Source: CAVVJA01 sp963801715 (GTDB taxonomy: Bacteria > Actinomycetota > Actinomycetes > Mycobacteriales > Jatrophihabitantaceae). From it: a stretch of DNA of 64,000 nt. Positions 46,241 to 55,336 of this stretch are shown piece by piece. The position numbers and the translations under genes are program-made. The DNA lies in NCBI GenBank assembly GCA_963801715.1, contig CAWDGB010000020.1:186001-250000 (forward strand). The letters run 5' to 3'. Positions within the stretch are counted from its first letter, which is position 1. Each line of letters opens with the position of its first letter. The notes below the pieces were generated by a model that was given only the letters and a program-made list of their open reading frames with translations, made no database searches and was not told the DNA's origin.

Positions 46241-47378
46241 CTATCGGATGGCTCGGATCGTGGCCCGCAGCTCCTGCGCGAACAGTTCCGGTTGCTCCCA
46301 GGCGGCGAAGTGGCCGCCGCGGTCGGGCTCGCTCCAGTGCACGATGTTGGTGAACCGGCGGGCCGCCCAGCGGCGCGACGGTCGCGGCACCTCCTTGGGG
46401 AAGACGCTGCAGCCGGTCGGCACGGTGACGGTGTCGCTGGTGGCAGTGGTGAACCATCTGCTGACTTCGGCGATGCTTTCCCAGTACAGCCGGGCTGAGG
46501 ATGTGGCGGTGCCGGTAAGCCAGTAGAGGCTGAGGTTGTCCAGCATCTGGTTGCGGCTCAGGCCACCGGCGGCCTGGTCGGTCCAGGTCCACAGCTTCTC
46601 TCCCACCCATGCCGCTAGGCCGGCCGGTGAGTCGGACAGGCCGTACCCGACGGTCTGCGGCCGGGTGGCCTGCATCGCCGAGTATCCCGATCCGGTGCGA
46701 GTGCGTTCGTCCAGGTCGGCCAGCGCCGTGCGCTCGGCGGCGGTCAGGTCGGGAGCGTCGCGGTCGGGTGGGACGAGCGGTGGAACGAGGTGAAGGCCGA
46801 GCAGGCGGTCAGGATGCTGAAGCGCGATGCTTGTCGAGATGCTGGTACCCCAGTCGCTGCCGGCGGCAAGGAAGCGCGGGTAGCCCAGCCGGGTGGTGAG
46901 TTCGCACCAGGCTTGGGCGATGCGGTGGATGTTCCAACCGGTCGTGGTGGATCGGCCGCTGAACCCGTACCCGGGCAGCGACGGGGCCACGACGTGGAAT
47001 GCGGGGCTGTCGTCCGGCGGGTCGGCGAGCAGCGGGAGCACCTGCTCGAATTCGAGGAAAGAGCCAGGCCAGCCGTGGGTGAGCACGAGTGGGGTGGCGT
47101 CGGAATGCCGGGACCGCACGTGCAGGAAGTGAATCGGCAGGTCATCCACCGTGACGCGGAATTGCGGGATGTGGTTGAGTCGCTGCTCGGTCGCGCGCCA
47201 GTCGTACTGTTCCCGCCAGCATCGGCACAGCTCGGTGACGACGTCCAGCGGGAATGCCCTGCGACCAGTCGGGGACGGGCTGCCGGTCGGGCCAGCGGGT
47301 CCTGGTCAGGCGTAGCCGCAGGTCGTCCAACTGGGCCTGGGGAATGTCGATCCGAAACGGTTCGATGGTGTCGGTCAT
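46241..47378 (-). pseudogene. Epoxide hydrolase, single frameshift
   Basis: The N-terminal epoxide hydrolase domain (IEPFRIDIPQAQLDDLRLRL, PDWSQGIP) starts at ATG 47378. The frame breaks at 47248-47252; dropping one base gives GIPLDVVTELCRCWREQYDW and runs into the alpha/beta hydrolase domain with LTHGWPGSFLEF, nucleophile Asp in GSDWGTSIS and the C-terminal His in DRGGHFAAWEQPE. The family is complete (about 380 residues) apart from the shift. It hydrolyses epoxides to diols. Confidence 0.82.
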
Positions 47379-47551
47379 GCCGTTCTCGATCCTGGGAGTA
47401 GCCGGTCACCATCGAAACACCAGCACCCGCGTCGGCTTACGCACCTGTCCGAAGCCGACCGGCAGCCGGAGCGGCGGAACGCACGGGCGATCTCCCGCAT
47501 CTGGTAGTCCGATCGGACTCGCAAGGCCGTGATTCGGCAACTATGTGATTG

Positions 47552-47894
47552 TCACGTGTCGCGCATGCCGTTGAGCAGCTCAGCTCGGGACCTGGCGTCC
47601 TCCATCGCGTTGTAGAGCCGCTTGTCGTAGTCGGGATCTTGATTCTCGATGACCGTGCAGATGCGTCGATCCCACACGTTGGTCCCGCCCGGGGACCTGT
47701 AACACGACGAGCACCTCCGTCTGGTTCTTCTCGTTGCCCACATGCGTCGCCCGCCACAACGCGTCGGTCGGCGCCGCGGCGATTGCAGGCGACTGGTGTT
47801 GCGCCCTGCGCAGGCCACTCCAGCGGCGAGAGAGTGAGACAGCTGCCCACAGGAACAGGCACAGGATGATGACTTCGATGACGATCCGGACCAC
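47552..47894 (-). pseudogene. Small membrane-anchored protein, frameshift in a G4 run
   Basis: From ATG 47894, one membrane helix (VRIVIEVIILCLFLWAAVSL) and a short soluble part to VLVVLQVPG. At the G4 run 47691-47694, removing one base continues GGTNVWDRRICTVIENQDP to the stop at 47552. The joined product is about 114 residues and looks coherent. No family recognised. Confidence 0.6.
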
Positions 47895-48474
47895 TTCCGC
47901 GCCTCCTGACCTTCCGCAGTACGTCCGCTTGACCCGTGCTGTCCCGTCGGGAGTGGTGTCAGAACCGATCGGCGCTGAAGATCGTCGAATGTCGCTTGCG
48001 GATCGCCCTTAACGAATACGCCCCATGCCAGGCGAGACCGCTCGACCAGCAGACTCCGCGTTGTCCACCGCGACATCTTCTTCCTCGTCTTCGACAAGGG
48101 GCAAACGAGGGCGCCAGGTGAGACCAGCGGATACGTGTCGAATCACGTGCGCTCGAGCAGGTGCCTGCCTCCAAGCAGACGTGCCCCCCCTTGCGGATGG
48201 CGGACGATCTCCCTCGACCACCCGCGGGGTTTGGAGCGGGCCGGTCAACGGCCGCCCCGACCGCGGTGTGACCACACAAGGCCTTCTCGGTTTGCGAATC
48301 GGGCACGGGGCTGGCGAACCGACCCAGTCGTCGTCATCGCAGGCAAATGGCAGATGCGGACCCCTGCTCCGCCGCGCCAGGCACGCCGAATTGCGCGGCG
48401 GCCTCGGGCGCGCGGTTGATCGGGCAGGCGCACCGTTAGGCTCGCGGTAAAGATTGGACGAAGGGACCCGGATC
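47895..48474. other. 580-base gap without recognised gene
   Basis: Open frames on both strands are rich in Arg and Pro and show no domain or family pattern, so I treat them as non-coding. No RNA or repeat was recognised. Confidence 0.5.
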
Positions 48475-48780
48475 ATGTCAGAAACTCCGCACAAGAAGCA
48501 GGACTTTCTCGAGGTTGCCAAGCACCAGTTTGGTCAGATCTCGACGGAGTTTGAGAAGGCGCTTGAGGCTCTCAAAGATCCGGAGCGCCGCAAGCAGCTG
48601 ACTTCGTCGTATCTCGAGATGCTGCAAAAGGGTCTGTCCAGGGCGCAAGAGAGTGTCACCAAGTATCAGGAGAAGGTTGCGTCACACCCAACCGCCGCCA
48701 CGGCGGATAAGGGATCGGTGTCCGACACATCAGCGACCGCAGAGCCTAAGACCGAGTCGCCGGAGGCGCCGACAAGCTAG
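48475..48780 (+). CDS. Small hydrophilic protein of unknown function
   Basis: 101 residues, highly charged and helical (HQFGQISTEFEKALEALKDPER, YLEMLQKGLSRAQESVTKY), with a Thr/Ser/Glu-rich tail. It may form a coiled coil. ATG 48475 with GAAGGGA upstream. Lysine-rich composition differs from its neighbours, which supports true coding. Family not recognised. Confidence 0.65.
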   Translation: MSETPHKKQDFLEVAKHQFGQISTEFEKALEALKDPERRKQLTSSYLEMLQKGLSRAQESVTKYQEKVASHPTAATADKGSVSDTSATAEPKTESPEAPTS

Positions 48781-49093
48781 GCACTGGTTGGCTCCACGCG
48801 ACGTCATATCGTGCAGGCCAGCCGCTGGCGTCCGCGCGCGCTGGGAGAGTCCCGCCGACTGGCATAAGTCGGGTCGGGTTCCTTAGCGGCGTGACCGGGG
48901 GATGTCGGTCTGGACCGTTGTTCGAGCCGATCAAGACCCCGGAGACCGTCGGTGACCCAGTGGAGGTTCCGCTCGACGCGGCCGACGTAACACCCCTCTC
49001 GTTGCGGGCGGGGGCCCAGCGACGACCAACGCAAGAGCGCCATCTCGGCAGATTCCATTGACACAGCTATATAGAGGTGCCTATGTTTATGTC
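48781..49093. other. 313-base gap
   Basis: Contains no gene I can support. It should hold the marR promoter; an AT-rich segment AGCTATATAGAGG lies just before the start. Confidence 0.4.
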
Positions 49094-49636
49094 ATGGCTC
49101 AAGACAGCGACGTCCTCGGCGAGGCGTTGGCCGCACTGGCGTCCCTGGCGGTCCGTCGCACCGGCCGACAGCTGAGCCTGACCGCGGCGTCGACGCTGGC
49201 AACATTGGAGCGGACCGGGCCGCGGCGGCTGACCGATCTGGCCGTGAGCGAGGGAGTGACCCAGCCGTCGATGACCGCGGTAGTGACTCAGCTGGAAGAC
49301 CTCGGCTTCGCCGCGCGCCGACGCGACCCTGCTGACCGCCGGGTGGTGCTGGTCGCCATCACCAGCGCGGGACGCCAGCACCTTCGCACGATGCGCCGCG
49401 CCGGCGCGTCGGTGTTCAGGGCGTTGATCGACAAGCTCACCGGGCCGGAGCTGGCCGCGCTCAGCGCCGCCCTGCCGGCCCTGCGCCAGCTGGTGGAACT
49501 TGCGGCGGAAAGCCCAGACAGCCAGCCACGCTCTGCGAACGCGCACGCGATGCCCAGCTCGCGCTCGGGCCGTGCGCTACGGACCGGCCCTGACCGTCGG
49601 CCGCAAAGACGCACCGGTGGTCGTCGTCGTGCCTAG
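49094..49636 (+). CDS. MarR family regulator beside ohr
   Basis: The first 140 residues are a MarR winged helix (LTAASTLATLERTGPRRLTDLA, VTQPSMTAVVTQLEDLGFAARRR, DRRVVLVAITSAG). The last 35 residues are Arg/Ser-rich and unlike the family, hinting at a frameshift near the end. It lies upstream of ohr and probably controls it, yet it has no cysteine, unlike the peroxide-sensing OhrR. ATG 49094 is the likely start. Confidence 0.8.
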   Translation: MAQDSDVLGEALAALASLAVRRTGRQLSLTAASTLATLERTGPRRLTDLAVSEGVTQPSMTAVVTQLEDLGFAARRRDPADRRVVLVAITSAGRQHLRTMRRAGASVFRALIDKLTGPELAALSAALPALRQLVELAAESPDSQPRSANAHAMPSSRSGRALRTGPDRRPQRRTGGRRRA

Positions 49637-49710
49637 CCGACCCGGCATCGTGCGCCACCAGATGACGCAACGGTCGGGGCAAGTCTGTAGATCCCAAAAT
49701 GGAGGCCAAG

Positions 49711-50148
49711 ATGGCGCGAGTTCTCTACACGGCGGAGGCAACGGTCACCGGCGGCCGCGCAGCCGGTCACGGGCGCACAAATGACGAAGCCTTGGACGTG
49801 CAGCTCCGCTCGCCGAAGGAGATGGGTGGTCAGGGAGGTGGCACGAACCCGGAACAGCTGTTCGCGGTGGGTTATGCGGCCTGCTTCGAAAGTGCTCTCG
49901 GCGTGGTGGGTCGTCGCGAGCGTGCCGAGGTGGGCGACGTCTCGATCGACAGCCGCGTGAGCCTCCTTCCCACCGAGGCGCGTGGTTTCACGCTTTCCGT
50001 CGAGCTCGACGTAACTCTGCCGCAGGTTCGAGATCCGGAGCAGGCGAGACGGATCGTTGCTGCCGCAGATCGGGTGTGCCCGTACTCGAATGCCACCAGG
50101 GGCAACATCGACGTCACGCTGACCGCCAACGGTCACGACATCGTCTGA
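49711..50148 (+). CDS. ohr: Organic hydroperoxide resistance protein (Ohr/OsmC family)
   Basis: 145 residues. Both peroxidatic and resolving cysteines are present (GYAACFESAL and DRVCPYSNATRGN), with GTNPEQLFAVGYAAC and the start LYTAEATVTGGRAAGHG. It reduces organic peroxides with a thiol partner in the cytoplasm. ATG 49711 follows GGAGG at 49702-49706. Confidence 0.93.
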   Translation: MARVLYTAEATVTGGRAAGHGRTNDEALDVQLRSPKEMGGQGGGTNPEQLFAVGYAACFESALGVVGRRERAEVGDVSIDSRVSLLPTEARGFTLSVELDVTLPQVRDPEQARRIVAAADRVCPYSNATRGNIDVTLTANGHDIV

Positions 50149-50342
50149 ACGGCTCGCCAAGGACGCACGGATTGCGGCCCGCCAACCCGGCACGGTACGG
50201 CTCGCCACAGATGCCAACGAAGATGCAGTTCAGCTGCAGTGTTCGCCCAGAACCTGACATTGCCTGCCGATCCCGCTGTCGCAGGAGTCAGCGCGTGCCC
50301 ACCGATGCTGGGCTGCTGTGGTGAGGTCAGTGAACGTGGACT

Positions 50343-50440
50343 CAGATGGCGGTTTCGGCCGCCATCGACGGCGATGGTGGCGCCGGTGATGTAGCCGGCG
50401 CGGGGTGAGGTGAGGAAGGCGATCGTCTCGGTGGGGTCAC
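50343..50440 (-). pseudogene. Short-chain dehydrogenase C-terminal fragment
   Basis: The minus strand reads ETIAFLTSPRAGYITGATIA then VDGG, the typical C-terminus of short-chain dehydrogenases. Nothing upstream or downstream completes the gene, so it is a remnant. The rest of the 583-base gap (50149-50731) shows no gene. Confidence 0.75.
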
Positions 50441-50731
50441 GCCGTTGCGGACCCTGCTACGTTGCAAGGAACGCCAACCGCGCAGTGTTTACCTCGTCGG
50501 CGTGGGTCGAGGCGATGTCGTGGGCCGCCTTCTACCGCGACGAACTCGAGATCTGCGTAGGAATGCCTTGTAGGACAGCAAATACCGGCCATCTAGCTCG
50601 ACCCTGTTTCGTTCGACCCCACACAAGGTGACCCTATTTCGGTCGCCGAGAAATGGGTCAAGGTCAGCACGGCTGGATGGCAGCGGCGGCCGGTCGGGAT
50701 GACCATCGGACGAACCAGCCGCCGCTCTCAC

Positions 50732-51190
50732 TTACGCGAGCCCGACCTGCCGGGCGAACAGCGCTGCGTCCCAGAAAGCCGAGATGATGATCAGCCGGTC
50801 GGCGGCCCACTTGGTGGTTTGCCCGAACTCGACGTCGAATGCTTTGTCTGTTCCTTCGACCACGGTCCCATCGGGGAGGCTCATTTCGCCGGTGAACGTT
50901 CCGGTGACGTTGGTGACCACGGTGATCCAGTCGCCACTTCCGAATTGAATCGGGTACGGGTCGCTGTGTACGTACATATCGGGGAATGCAGCCACCATCT
51001 GCGCCATGGCCGCGGAGTGCGCCTTGCTGCCGTACACCGGCGCCGGCAGCCCGGTGATGTGCGCGACCATGTCGGGGTGATGAACGGTGTCGACGGCTTT
51101 GAAGTCGCGAGCGTTGAAGGCGTCGTCGCCCTTCTTCATGAGCGCTAGTAGCCGCTCGGTCCGGTTGCTCTTTCCGGTGCTGGTTGTCAA
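50732..51190 (-). CDS. SnoaL-like ester cyclase/NTF2-fold protein
   Basis: About 152 residues with the NTF2 fold of the SnoaL-like group: KKGDDAFNARDFKAVDTVHHPDMVAHITG, MAQMVAAFPDMYVHSDPY and the end ISAFWDAALFARQVGLA. TTG 51190 is chosen because GAAGGAAG precedes it by 5 bases; another TTG at 51226 is possible. Substrate unknown. Confidence 0.78.
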   Translation of the reverse strand: MTTSTGKSNRTERLLALMKKGDDAFNARDFKAVDTVHHPDMVAHITGLPAPVYGSKAHSAAMAQMVAAFPDMYVHSDPYPIQFGSGDWITVVTNVTGTFTGEMSLPDGTVVEGTDKAFDVEFGQTTKWAADRLIIISAFWDAALFARQVGLA

Positions 51191-51412
51191 CTGTTCTTCC
51201 TTCTCTCCGGTGCTACAGCCGTGCAACGCAGTGGCACGGCGACAAAGCGTGCGGTTGTAATCGCTAGGTGGGTGCGGGCTGTCACCACAGGCCCGGCCTG
51301 ACCGGTCTGACCTCGCATGACGACGCGGCTATCCATCCGCTCGAAGCCGTGGATGGATTCTGCATATGCGCGGTGTCTTGGGTATAGCTACGACGGGCCT
51401 TCTCGCGGCGCA

Positions 51413-51802
51413 TCAGAACATCCCATTTTCGTTCGCGGCGGTCTTGGGCATCTCCTGGATTACGTCCCAGTGCTCGACGACCTTTGCGTCCTCGAGTCGG
51501 AAGAAGTCCGCTAGCGCCCGCCCGGGGTTGTCTGGATTGCCGGGCTCGAGGTCGAGGTGGGCGTGGGTGGCGACCAGGTCGCCCTCGGCGATCACACGTT
51601 TGATGTGCAGTTGCAGGTTCGGGTACTCGCCGCGCAACCATTCCACGAACCCGATGAACGCCTCCGGTCCGTCCTGGGCATCGGGGTTGTGCTGGATGTA
51701 GCGCGGACCGAAGTGGTCGGCGACCGCTCTTTCCGGGTTCCCGGCGAATGCGGTGGTGTAGTAATCGACCACGACCTGCTTGTTGCGCTCAGGATTCGAC
51801 AC
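51413..51802 (-). CDS. SnoaL-like polyketide cyclase-family protein
   Basis: 129 residues: NKQVVVDYYTTAFAGNPERAV, HNPDAQDGPEAFIGF and AKVVEHWDVIQEMP are typical of the small SnoaL-like group. GTG 51802 has AAGGAG upstream. It follows in the same frame as a truncated oxidoreductase start, so a read-through product of 191 residues is also open. Confidence 0.8.
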   Translation of the reverse strand: MSNPERNKQVVVDYYTTAFAGNPERAVADHFGPRYIQHNPDAQDGPEAFIGFVEWLRGEYPNLQLHIKRVIAEGDLVATHAHLDLEPGNPDNPGRALADFFRLEDAKVVEHWDVIQEMPKTAANENGMF

Positions 51803-51988
51803 GAGATGGCTCCTTCCCTCCGTGTTGTTGTGGACGGCGAATCGCTGCGGCAACGCTTCGGACAATCCGGTGGCAGGGACCCTGCGGTCGGTGGCGGCGA
51901 TCTCGCCCGCGGGCACCCCGCACTCGAGTAGATGCCCGACGACTAGACGACCCAGTGATGCCGCAGTTCCGGTGACGACAAGGGACAC
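51803..51988 (-). pseudogene. QorB-type NAD(P)H-binding oxidoreductase N-terminal remnant
   Basis: The frame starts LVVTGTAASLGRLVVGHLLE and CGVPAGEIAAT, the Rossmann start of QorB/NmrA-like quinone oxidoreductases, but ends after about 60 residues at the SnoaL-like start. HxlR regulators are commonly divergent from qorB, as here. A deletion probably joined the remnant to the next gene. Confidence 0.7.
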
Positions 51989-52084
51989 GAGACGAGCTCC
52001 ATTCGGATGCCTACCTCGATCAAACCAGCCAACTCAGCCAACCGTTCCCATTCGCGGGTACGCACTATTTTGTAAGGTACTGAT

Positions 52085-52483
52085 ATGAACGAAAGTGCTC
52101 AGATAGCAGGCCTGGCGCGGGGAAACCTGTCGGGCAACGTCTTCGATCCGAATTGCCCCAGCCGGGAACTTCTGGACCATGTGACTAGTCGTTGGGGGGT
52201 GCTCATCCTGGTAGCGCTGTCGAGCGGGACGATGCGCTGGAGTGAGCTGCGGCGGTGGGTCAAGGGCGTCACCGAAAAGATGCTGGCTCAGACCCTGCGC
52301 ACCTTGGAGGCCGATGGTCTTGTGCTGCGAGATGTCTATCCAGTGGTGCCGCCCAGGGTCGACTACAGCCTGACCGACCGCGGACAACAGCTGGTCGCGC
52401 TCCTCCTTCCGCTGGTGGGCTGGATCGCAGCCAACGCCACTACCGGCCCAGCCGAAGATGGGGCCGCCGATCGACTCAAGTAG
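52085..52483 (+). CDS. HxlR family transcriptional regulator
   Basis: 132 residues: CPSRELLDHVTSRWGVLILVAL, MRWSELRRWVKGVTEKMLAQTL, LEADGLVLRDVYPVVPPRVDYSLT form the HxlR winged helix. A cysteine in DPNCPSR could sense thiol-reactive quinones, as in QorR/YodB. It is divergent from a qorB remnant, its usual target; the intergenic region has an AT-rich TTTTGTAAGGTAC. Confidence 0.88.
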   Translation: MNESAQIAGLARGNLSGNVFDPNCPSRELLDHVTSRWGVLILVALSSGTMRWSELRRWVKGVTEKMLAQTLRTLEADGLVLRDVYPVVPPRVDYSLTDRGQQLVALLLPLVGWIAANATTGPAEDGAADRLK

Positions 52484-52601
52484 TGGTGCCCGCCTCAGCC
52501 TGCGCGTGGATCCATCTGCGTGCTCACTACCGGTGTCGTCAGCCGCGCATAGCGACGGCGCGGTGCGCGTTGCCGACGGCACTCGCCGGGTTACGTCATG
52601 G

Positions 52602-53544
52602 GCTCGGCGATGATCGTCACGGCCGCCGAGGGCCGGTGGCTGTGGATGGACGCCGAGGGCTTCGGTGCCGCCGGGCACGCTGTGTCGATGTGGTTCTTCG
52701 CGCTGGTTCCGGGCGGCGTCGGGGTGGGCCGCGCCGGCAGAGCCGGTCGCCTGGCTGTCATGCCGGTTAGCTGGCGGCGAAGCGGGCTAGTGCGGCAACG
52801 TCGCGTAGCACAACGTCGCGGCCCGCGACGTCGATCCAGCCGCGTTTGGCCAGCCCGGTCAGCGCCTTGTTCAGCGATTGCCGGGTGACCCCTAACTGGG
52901 CGGCGAGCACCGACTGGCTGCCGGCCAGTTCGACGCGGTATGTGCCGTCGCGCCCGGCGACGGCGCCTGCGACCAGCAGCTTGGCCAGCCGGCGGGGCAG
53001 GTCGAGGAACAGGATGTCGCCCATCGCACCGGTGAGCCGCCGCAGGCTGCGCGCGAGTTCCATCGCAAAGGCCCGCAGCGCGACCGGCTCACGGTCCAGC
53101 AACGCCCGCACCGCTGCGGCCGGTACGACCATCAGCTCGGTCGACTCGGCGGCCACGACGTCGGCCGAACGCGGCTCGCCGTCCAGGATCGACAGCTCGC
53201 CAAGGGTCTGGCCCGGCGCCACGTTCGAGAGCACGAACTGGTCCCCGTGCGGCGAGTTGGTCACCACCCGCAGCAGCCCCGAGCGCACCACGCACAGGTG
53301 CTCACTCGGCTCGCCGGCGAGGAAGAGCACCTGCCCGCGCGCGAGGCGGCGCACGAAGCAGACCTCGGCCAGGGCGGCGATGTCCGCCTCGCCGAGGCCG
53401 TGGAACAACCCCAAAGCCGCAAGTTCGTCAGCGATCGTCACGTCTGCATCTTCACGTTCGCCGCGACGCTGCGCAGCACCGACTCACCCGGTAGGGCGTC
53501 AGCCGCGGATACGCCAAGACCATCCGCGCGAGCGTCCCGCGGAC
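52602..53544. repeat. Direct duplication, copy A (943 bases)
   Basis: Nearly identical to 54180-55123 in the same orientation; I found two base changes and one missing base (GACTCACC here, GACCTCACC in copy B). It carries a complete Crp/Fnr gene. The spacer is 635 bases. Confidence 0.9.
52767..53441 (-). CDS. Crp/Fnr family regulator, copy A
   Basis: 224 residues: cyclic-nucleotide-binding fold (FHGLGEADIAALAEVCFVRR, GEPSEHLCVVRSGLLRVV, LGELSILDGEPRSADVVA) and a C-terminal Crp-type helix-turn-helix (VLAAQLGVTRQSLNKALTGL). The protein is identical to the copy at 54345-55019. GTG 53441 chosen. Ligand unknown; the Arg/Ser of the Crp cAMP pocket cannot be confirmed by eye. Confidence 0.9.
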   Translation of the reverse strand: MTIADELAALGLFHGLGEADIAALAEVCFVRRLARGQVLFLAGEPSEHLCVVRSGLLRVVTNSPHGDQFVLSNVAPGQTLGELSILDGEPRSADVVAAESTELMVVPAAAVRALLDREPVALRAFAMELARSLRRLTGAMGDILFLDLPRRLAKLLVAGAVAGRDGTYRVELAGSQSVLAAQLGVTRQSLNKALTGLAKRGWIDVAGRDVVLRDVAALARFAAS

Positions 53545-53577
53545 TCCGGGTTGCGCCGCTAGCCCAGCGCACCCGGC

Positions 53578-53784
53578 TCAGGACCCGTGGCGTCCGGCGC
53601 CGAGGAGGGCTCGCACGAACTGCGGCAGGTGGTGGTAGCTGGTGACCAACTGGTGCATGTCGTACGCCTGGCTGGCCTTGAACAGGACCAGGGCGACGGC
53701 GGCGAGGACCAGGGCGGCGAGCGCGCCGACCACGGCGAGGCCACGGCGATGGGTCCGGACGGTGGTGGTGGCGATGCTGGTCAT
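53578..53784 (-). CDS. Small single-pass membrane protein
   Basis: 68 residues with one strong membrane helix (GLAVVGALAALVLAAVALVLF) followed by a His/Tyr-rich tail (YDMHQLVTSYHHLPQFV). GAGGAG lies 7 bases before ATG 53784. It starts 22 bases downstream of the 136-base repeat. Family unknown. Confidence 0.6.
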   Translation of the reverse strand: MTSIATTTVRTHRRGLAVVGALAALVLAAVALVLFKASQAYDMHQLVTSYHHLPQFVRALLGAGRHGS

Positions 53785-53806
53785 TTTGTGCTCCTCATGC
53801 GATGTG

Positions 53807-53942
53807 GTCCCGCCGATGAAACAAATCGTGCCGCCCGCACCACCCACGCACAGTCACCACGACGACAGGACACCTGTCATCCACACGACAGGCCCACCGA
53901 ACCTGGGAATCAGCAGGCCGCGAATATCGCCGAGATCCCGAC
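53807..53942. repeat. Dispersed repeat R1, copy 1
   Basis: About 136 bases matching 55447-55580 at roughly nine in ten positions, same orientation (CGCCGATGAAACAAATCG against CGCCGACGAAACAAATCG at the start). It lies just upstream of the small membrane gene, so it may carry a promoter. Confidence 0.8.
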
Positions 53943-53943
53943 C

Positions 53944-54013
53944 GGTAGTGGGGAAACCGTCACCGAGACCGCGCCGTCTCGTCGGACGTGTCACCCACTT
54001 CCCGAGCGAGATC
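53944..54013. repeat. Dispersed repeat R2, copy 1
   Basis: About 70 bases similar to 57037-57105. On the minus strand both can read DLAREVGDTSDETARSR-like sequence (DLARDVRDTSEETARSR in the other), so the repeat may be an old coding fragment. The rest of 53785-54344 shows no convincing gene. Confidence 0.7.
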
Positions 54014-54179
54014 GGTCACCGACATCATGAGACGTGGCACTGCGCTGGCTTCTTCTCGAGGTTCGCGGACGCTGTCGTCAGCCATGGCTTTCTCGAGAAG
54101 GTCGATGATGGCCTGCTGGTCGAGTTTGACGACCTGGGACCCGGCACCCGCGCCAGGTGGTCCATCGGCGTCGAACCGC

Positions 54180-55123
54180 GCTCGGCGATGATCGTCACGG
54201 CCGCCGAGGGCCGGTGGCTGTGGATGGACGCCGAGGGCTTCGGTGCCGCCGGGCACGCTGTGTCGATGTGGTTCTTCGCGCTGGTTCCGGGCGGTGTCGG
54301 GGTGGGCCGCGCCGGCAGAGCCGGTCGCCGGGCTGTCATGCCGGTTAGCTGGCGGCGAAGCGGGCTAGTGCGGCAACGTCGCGTAGCACAACGTCGCGGC
54401 CCGCGACGTCGATCCAGCCGCGTTTGGCCAGCCCGGTCAGCGCCTTGTTCAGCGATTGCCGGGTGACCCCTAACTGGGCGGCGAGCACCGACTGGCTGCC
54501 GGCCAGTTCGACGCGGTATGTGCCGTCGCGCCCGGCGACGGCGCCTGCGACCAGCAGCTTGGCCAGCCGGCGGGGCAGGTCGAGGAACAGGATGTCGCCC
54601 ATCGCACCGGTGAGCCGCCGCAGGCTGCGCGCGAGTTCCATCGCAAAGGCCCGCAGCGCGACCGGCTCACGGTCCAGCAACGCCCGCACCGCTGCGGCCG
54701 GTACGACCATCAGCTCGGTCGACTCGGCGGCCACGACGTCGGCCGAACGCGGCTCGCCGTCCAGGATCGACAGCTCGCCAAGGGTCTGGCCCGGCGCCAC
54801 GTTCGAGAGCACGAACTGGTCCCCGTGCGGCGAGTTGGTCACCACCCGCAGCAGCCCCGAGCGCACCACGCACAGGTGCTCACTCGGCTCGCCGGCGAGG
54901 AAGAGCACCTGCCCGCGCGCGAGGCGGCGCACGAAGCAGACCTCGGCCAGGGCGGCGATGTCCGCCTCGCCGAGGCCGTGGAACAACCCCAAAGCCGCAA
55001 GTTCGTCAGCGATCGTCACGTCTGCATCTTCACGTTCGCCGCGACGCTGCGCAGCACCGACCTCACCCGGTAGGGCGTCAGCCGCGGATACGCCAAGACC
55101 ATCCGCGCGAGCGTCCCGCGGAC
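54180..55123. repeat. Direct duplication, copy B (944 bases)
   Basis: Second copy of 52602-53544. To its right the minus-strand frame continues into GAF-like sequence that is missing from copy A, so this copy probably keeps the original junction. Confidence 0.9.
54345..55019 (-). CDS. Crp/Fnr family regulator, copy B
   Basis: Encodes the same 224-residue protein as copy A from the matching GTG at 55019. Here the frame is open upstream to 55229, giving a possible 294-residue form with a GAF-like leader; the extra base in this copy keeps that leader in frame. Confidence 0.88.
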   Translation of the reverse strand: MTIADELAALGLFHGLGEADIAALAEVCFVRRLARGQVLFLAGEPSEHLCVVRSGLLRVVTNSPHGDQFVLSNVAPGQTLGELSILDGEPRSADVVAAESTELMVVPAAAVRALLDREPVALRAFAMELARSLRRLTGAMGDILFLDLPRRLAKLLVAGAVAGRDGTYRVELAGSQSVLAAQLGVTRQSLNKALTGLAKRGWIDVAGRDVVLRDVAALARFAAS

Positions 55124-55229
55124 CCGCCGCCACGACGTAGCGCAGCGCGTCGCCGTCGAGCAACGCCATCGAGCAGGCGGCCGCGCCGAGTCGCGTCCGC
55201 GCATGGCCAAGAATGTCGCGCCACCGCAA
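55020..55229 (-). pseudogene. GAF-domain-like remnant in frame with Crp copy B
   Basis: The leader contains ARTRLGAAACSMALLDGD and ALRYVVAAG, which look like the middle of a GAF domain, but the start and the C-terminal part of the domain are missing. It is either a fused leader or a gene remnant. Confidence 0.4.
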
Positions 55230-55303
55230 GAGATCCGGCTAGGGATTGGTCACCGAGCAAGCCTCCGGCGGTACGACGACGAGAGGGACGCCGCGCAGTA
55301 GAC

Positions 55304-55336
55304 GTCGAGGCGGACGGCATCACCGTCCGCCTCGAC
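55304..55336. terminator. Perfect 14-base-stem hairpin
   Basis: GTCGAGGCGGACGG and CCGTCCGCCTCGAC around loop CATCA. It is the strongest simple hairpin of this region, likely a terminator; a second short hairpin GCCGCC-TCAA-GGCGGC follows at 55399-55414. No T-tract. The 55230-56128 stretch otherwise holds only repeat R1 and no recognised gene. Confidence 0.55.

Noticed and set aside
48009..48521. 170-codon minus-strand frame
   Set aside because: Low-complexity Arg/Pro content and overlap with the start of the supported gene at 48475.
52598..52888. Plus-strand frame (MIVTAAEGRWLWMDAEG) repeated at 54189
   Set aside because: It is present twice only because of the duplication, and most of it lies opposite the Crp gene; no start site or family support.
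55304..55336. Coding reading of the hairpin (VEADGDAVRLDVY on the minus strand)
   Set aside because: It faintly resembles Asp23-family proteins, but the frame ends soon after and nothing else supports a gene.
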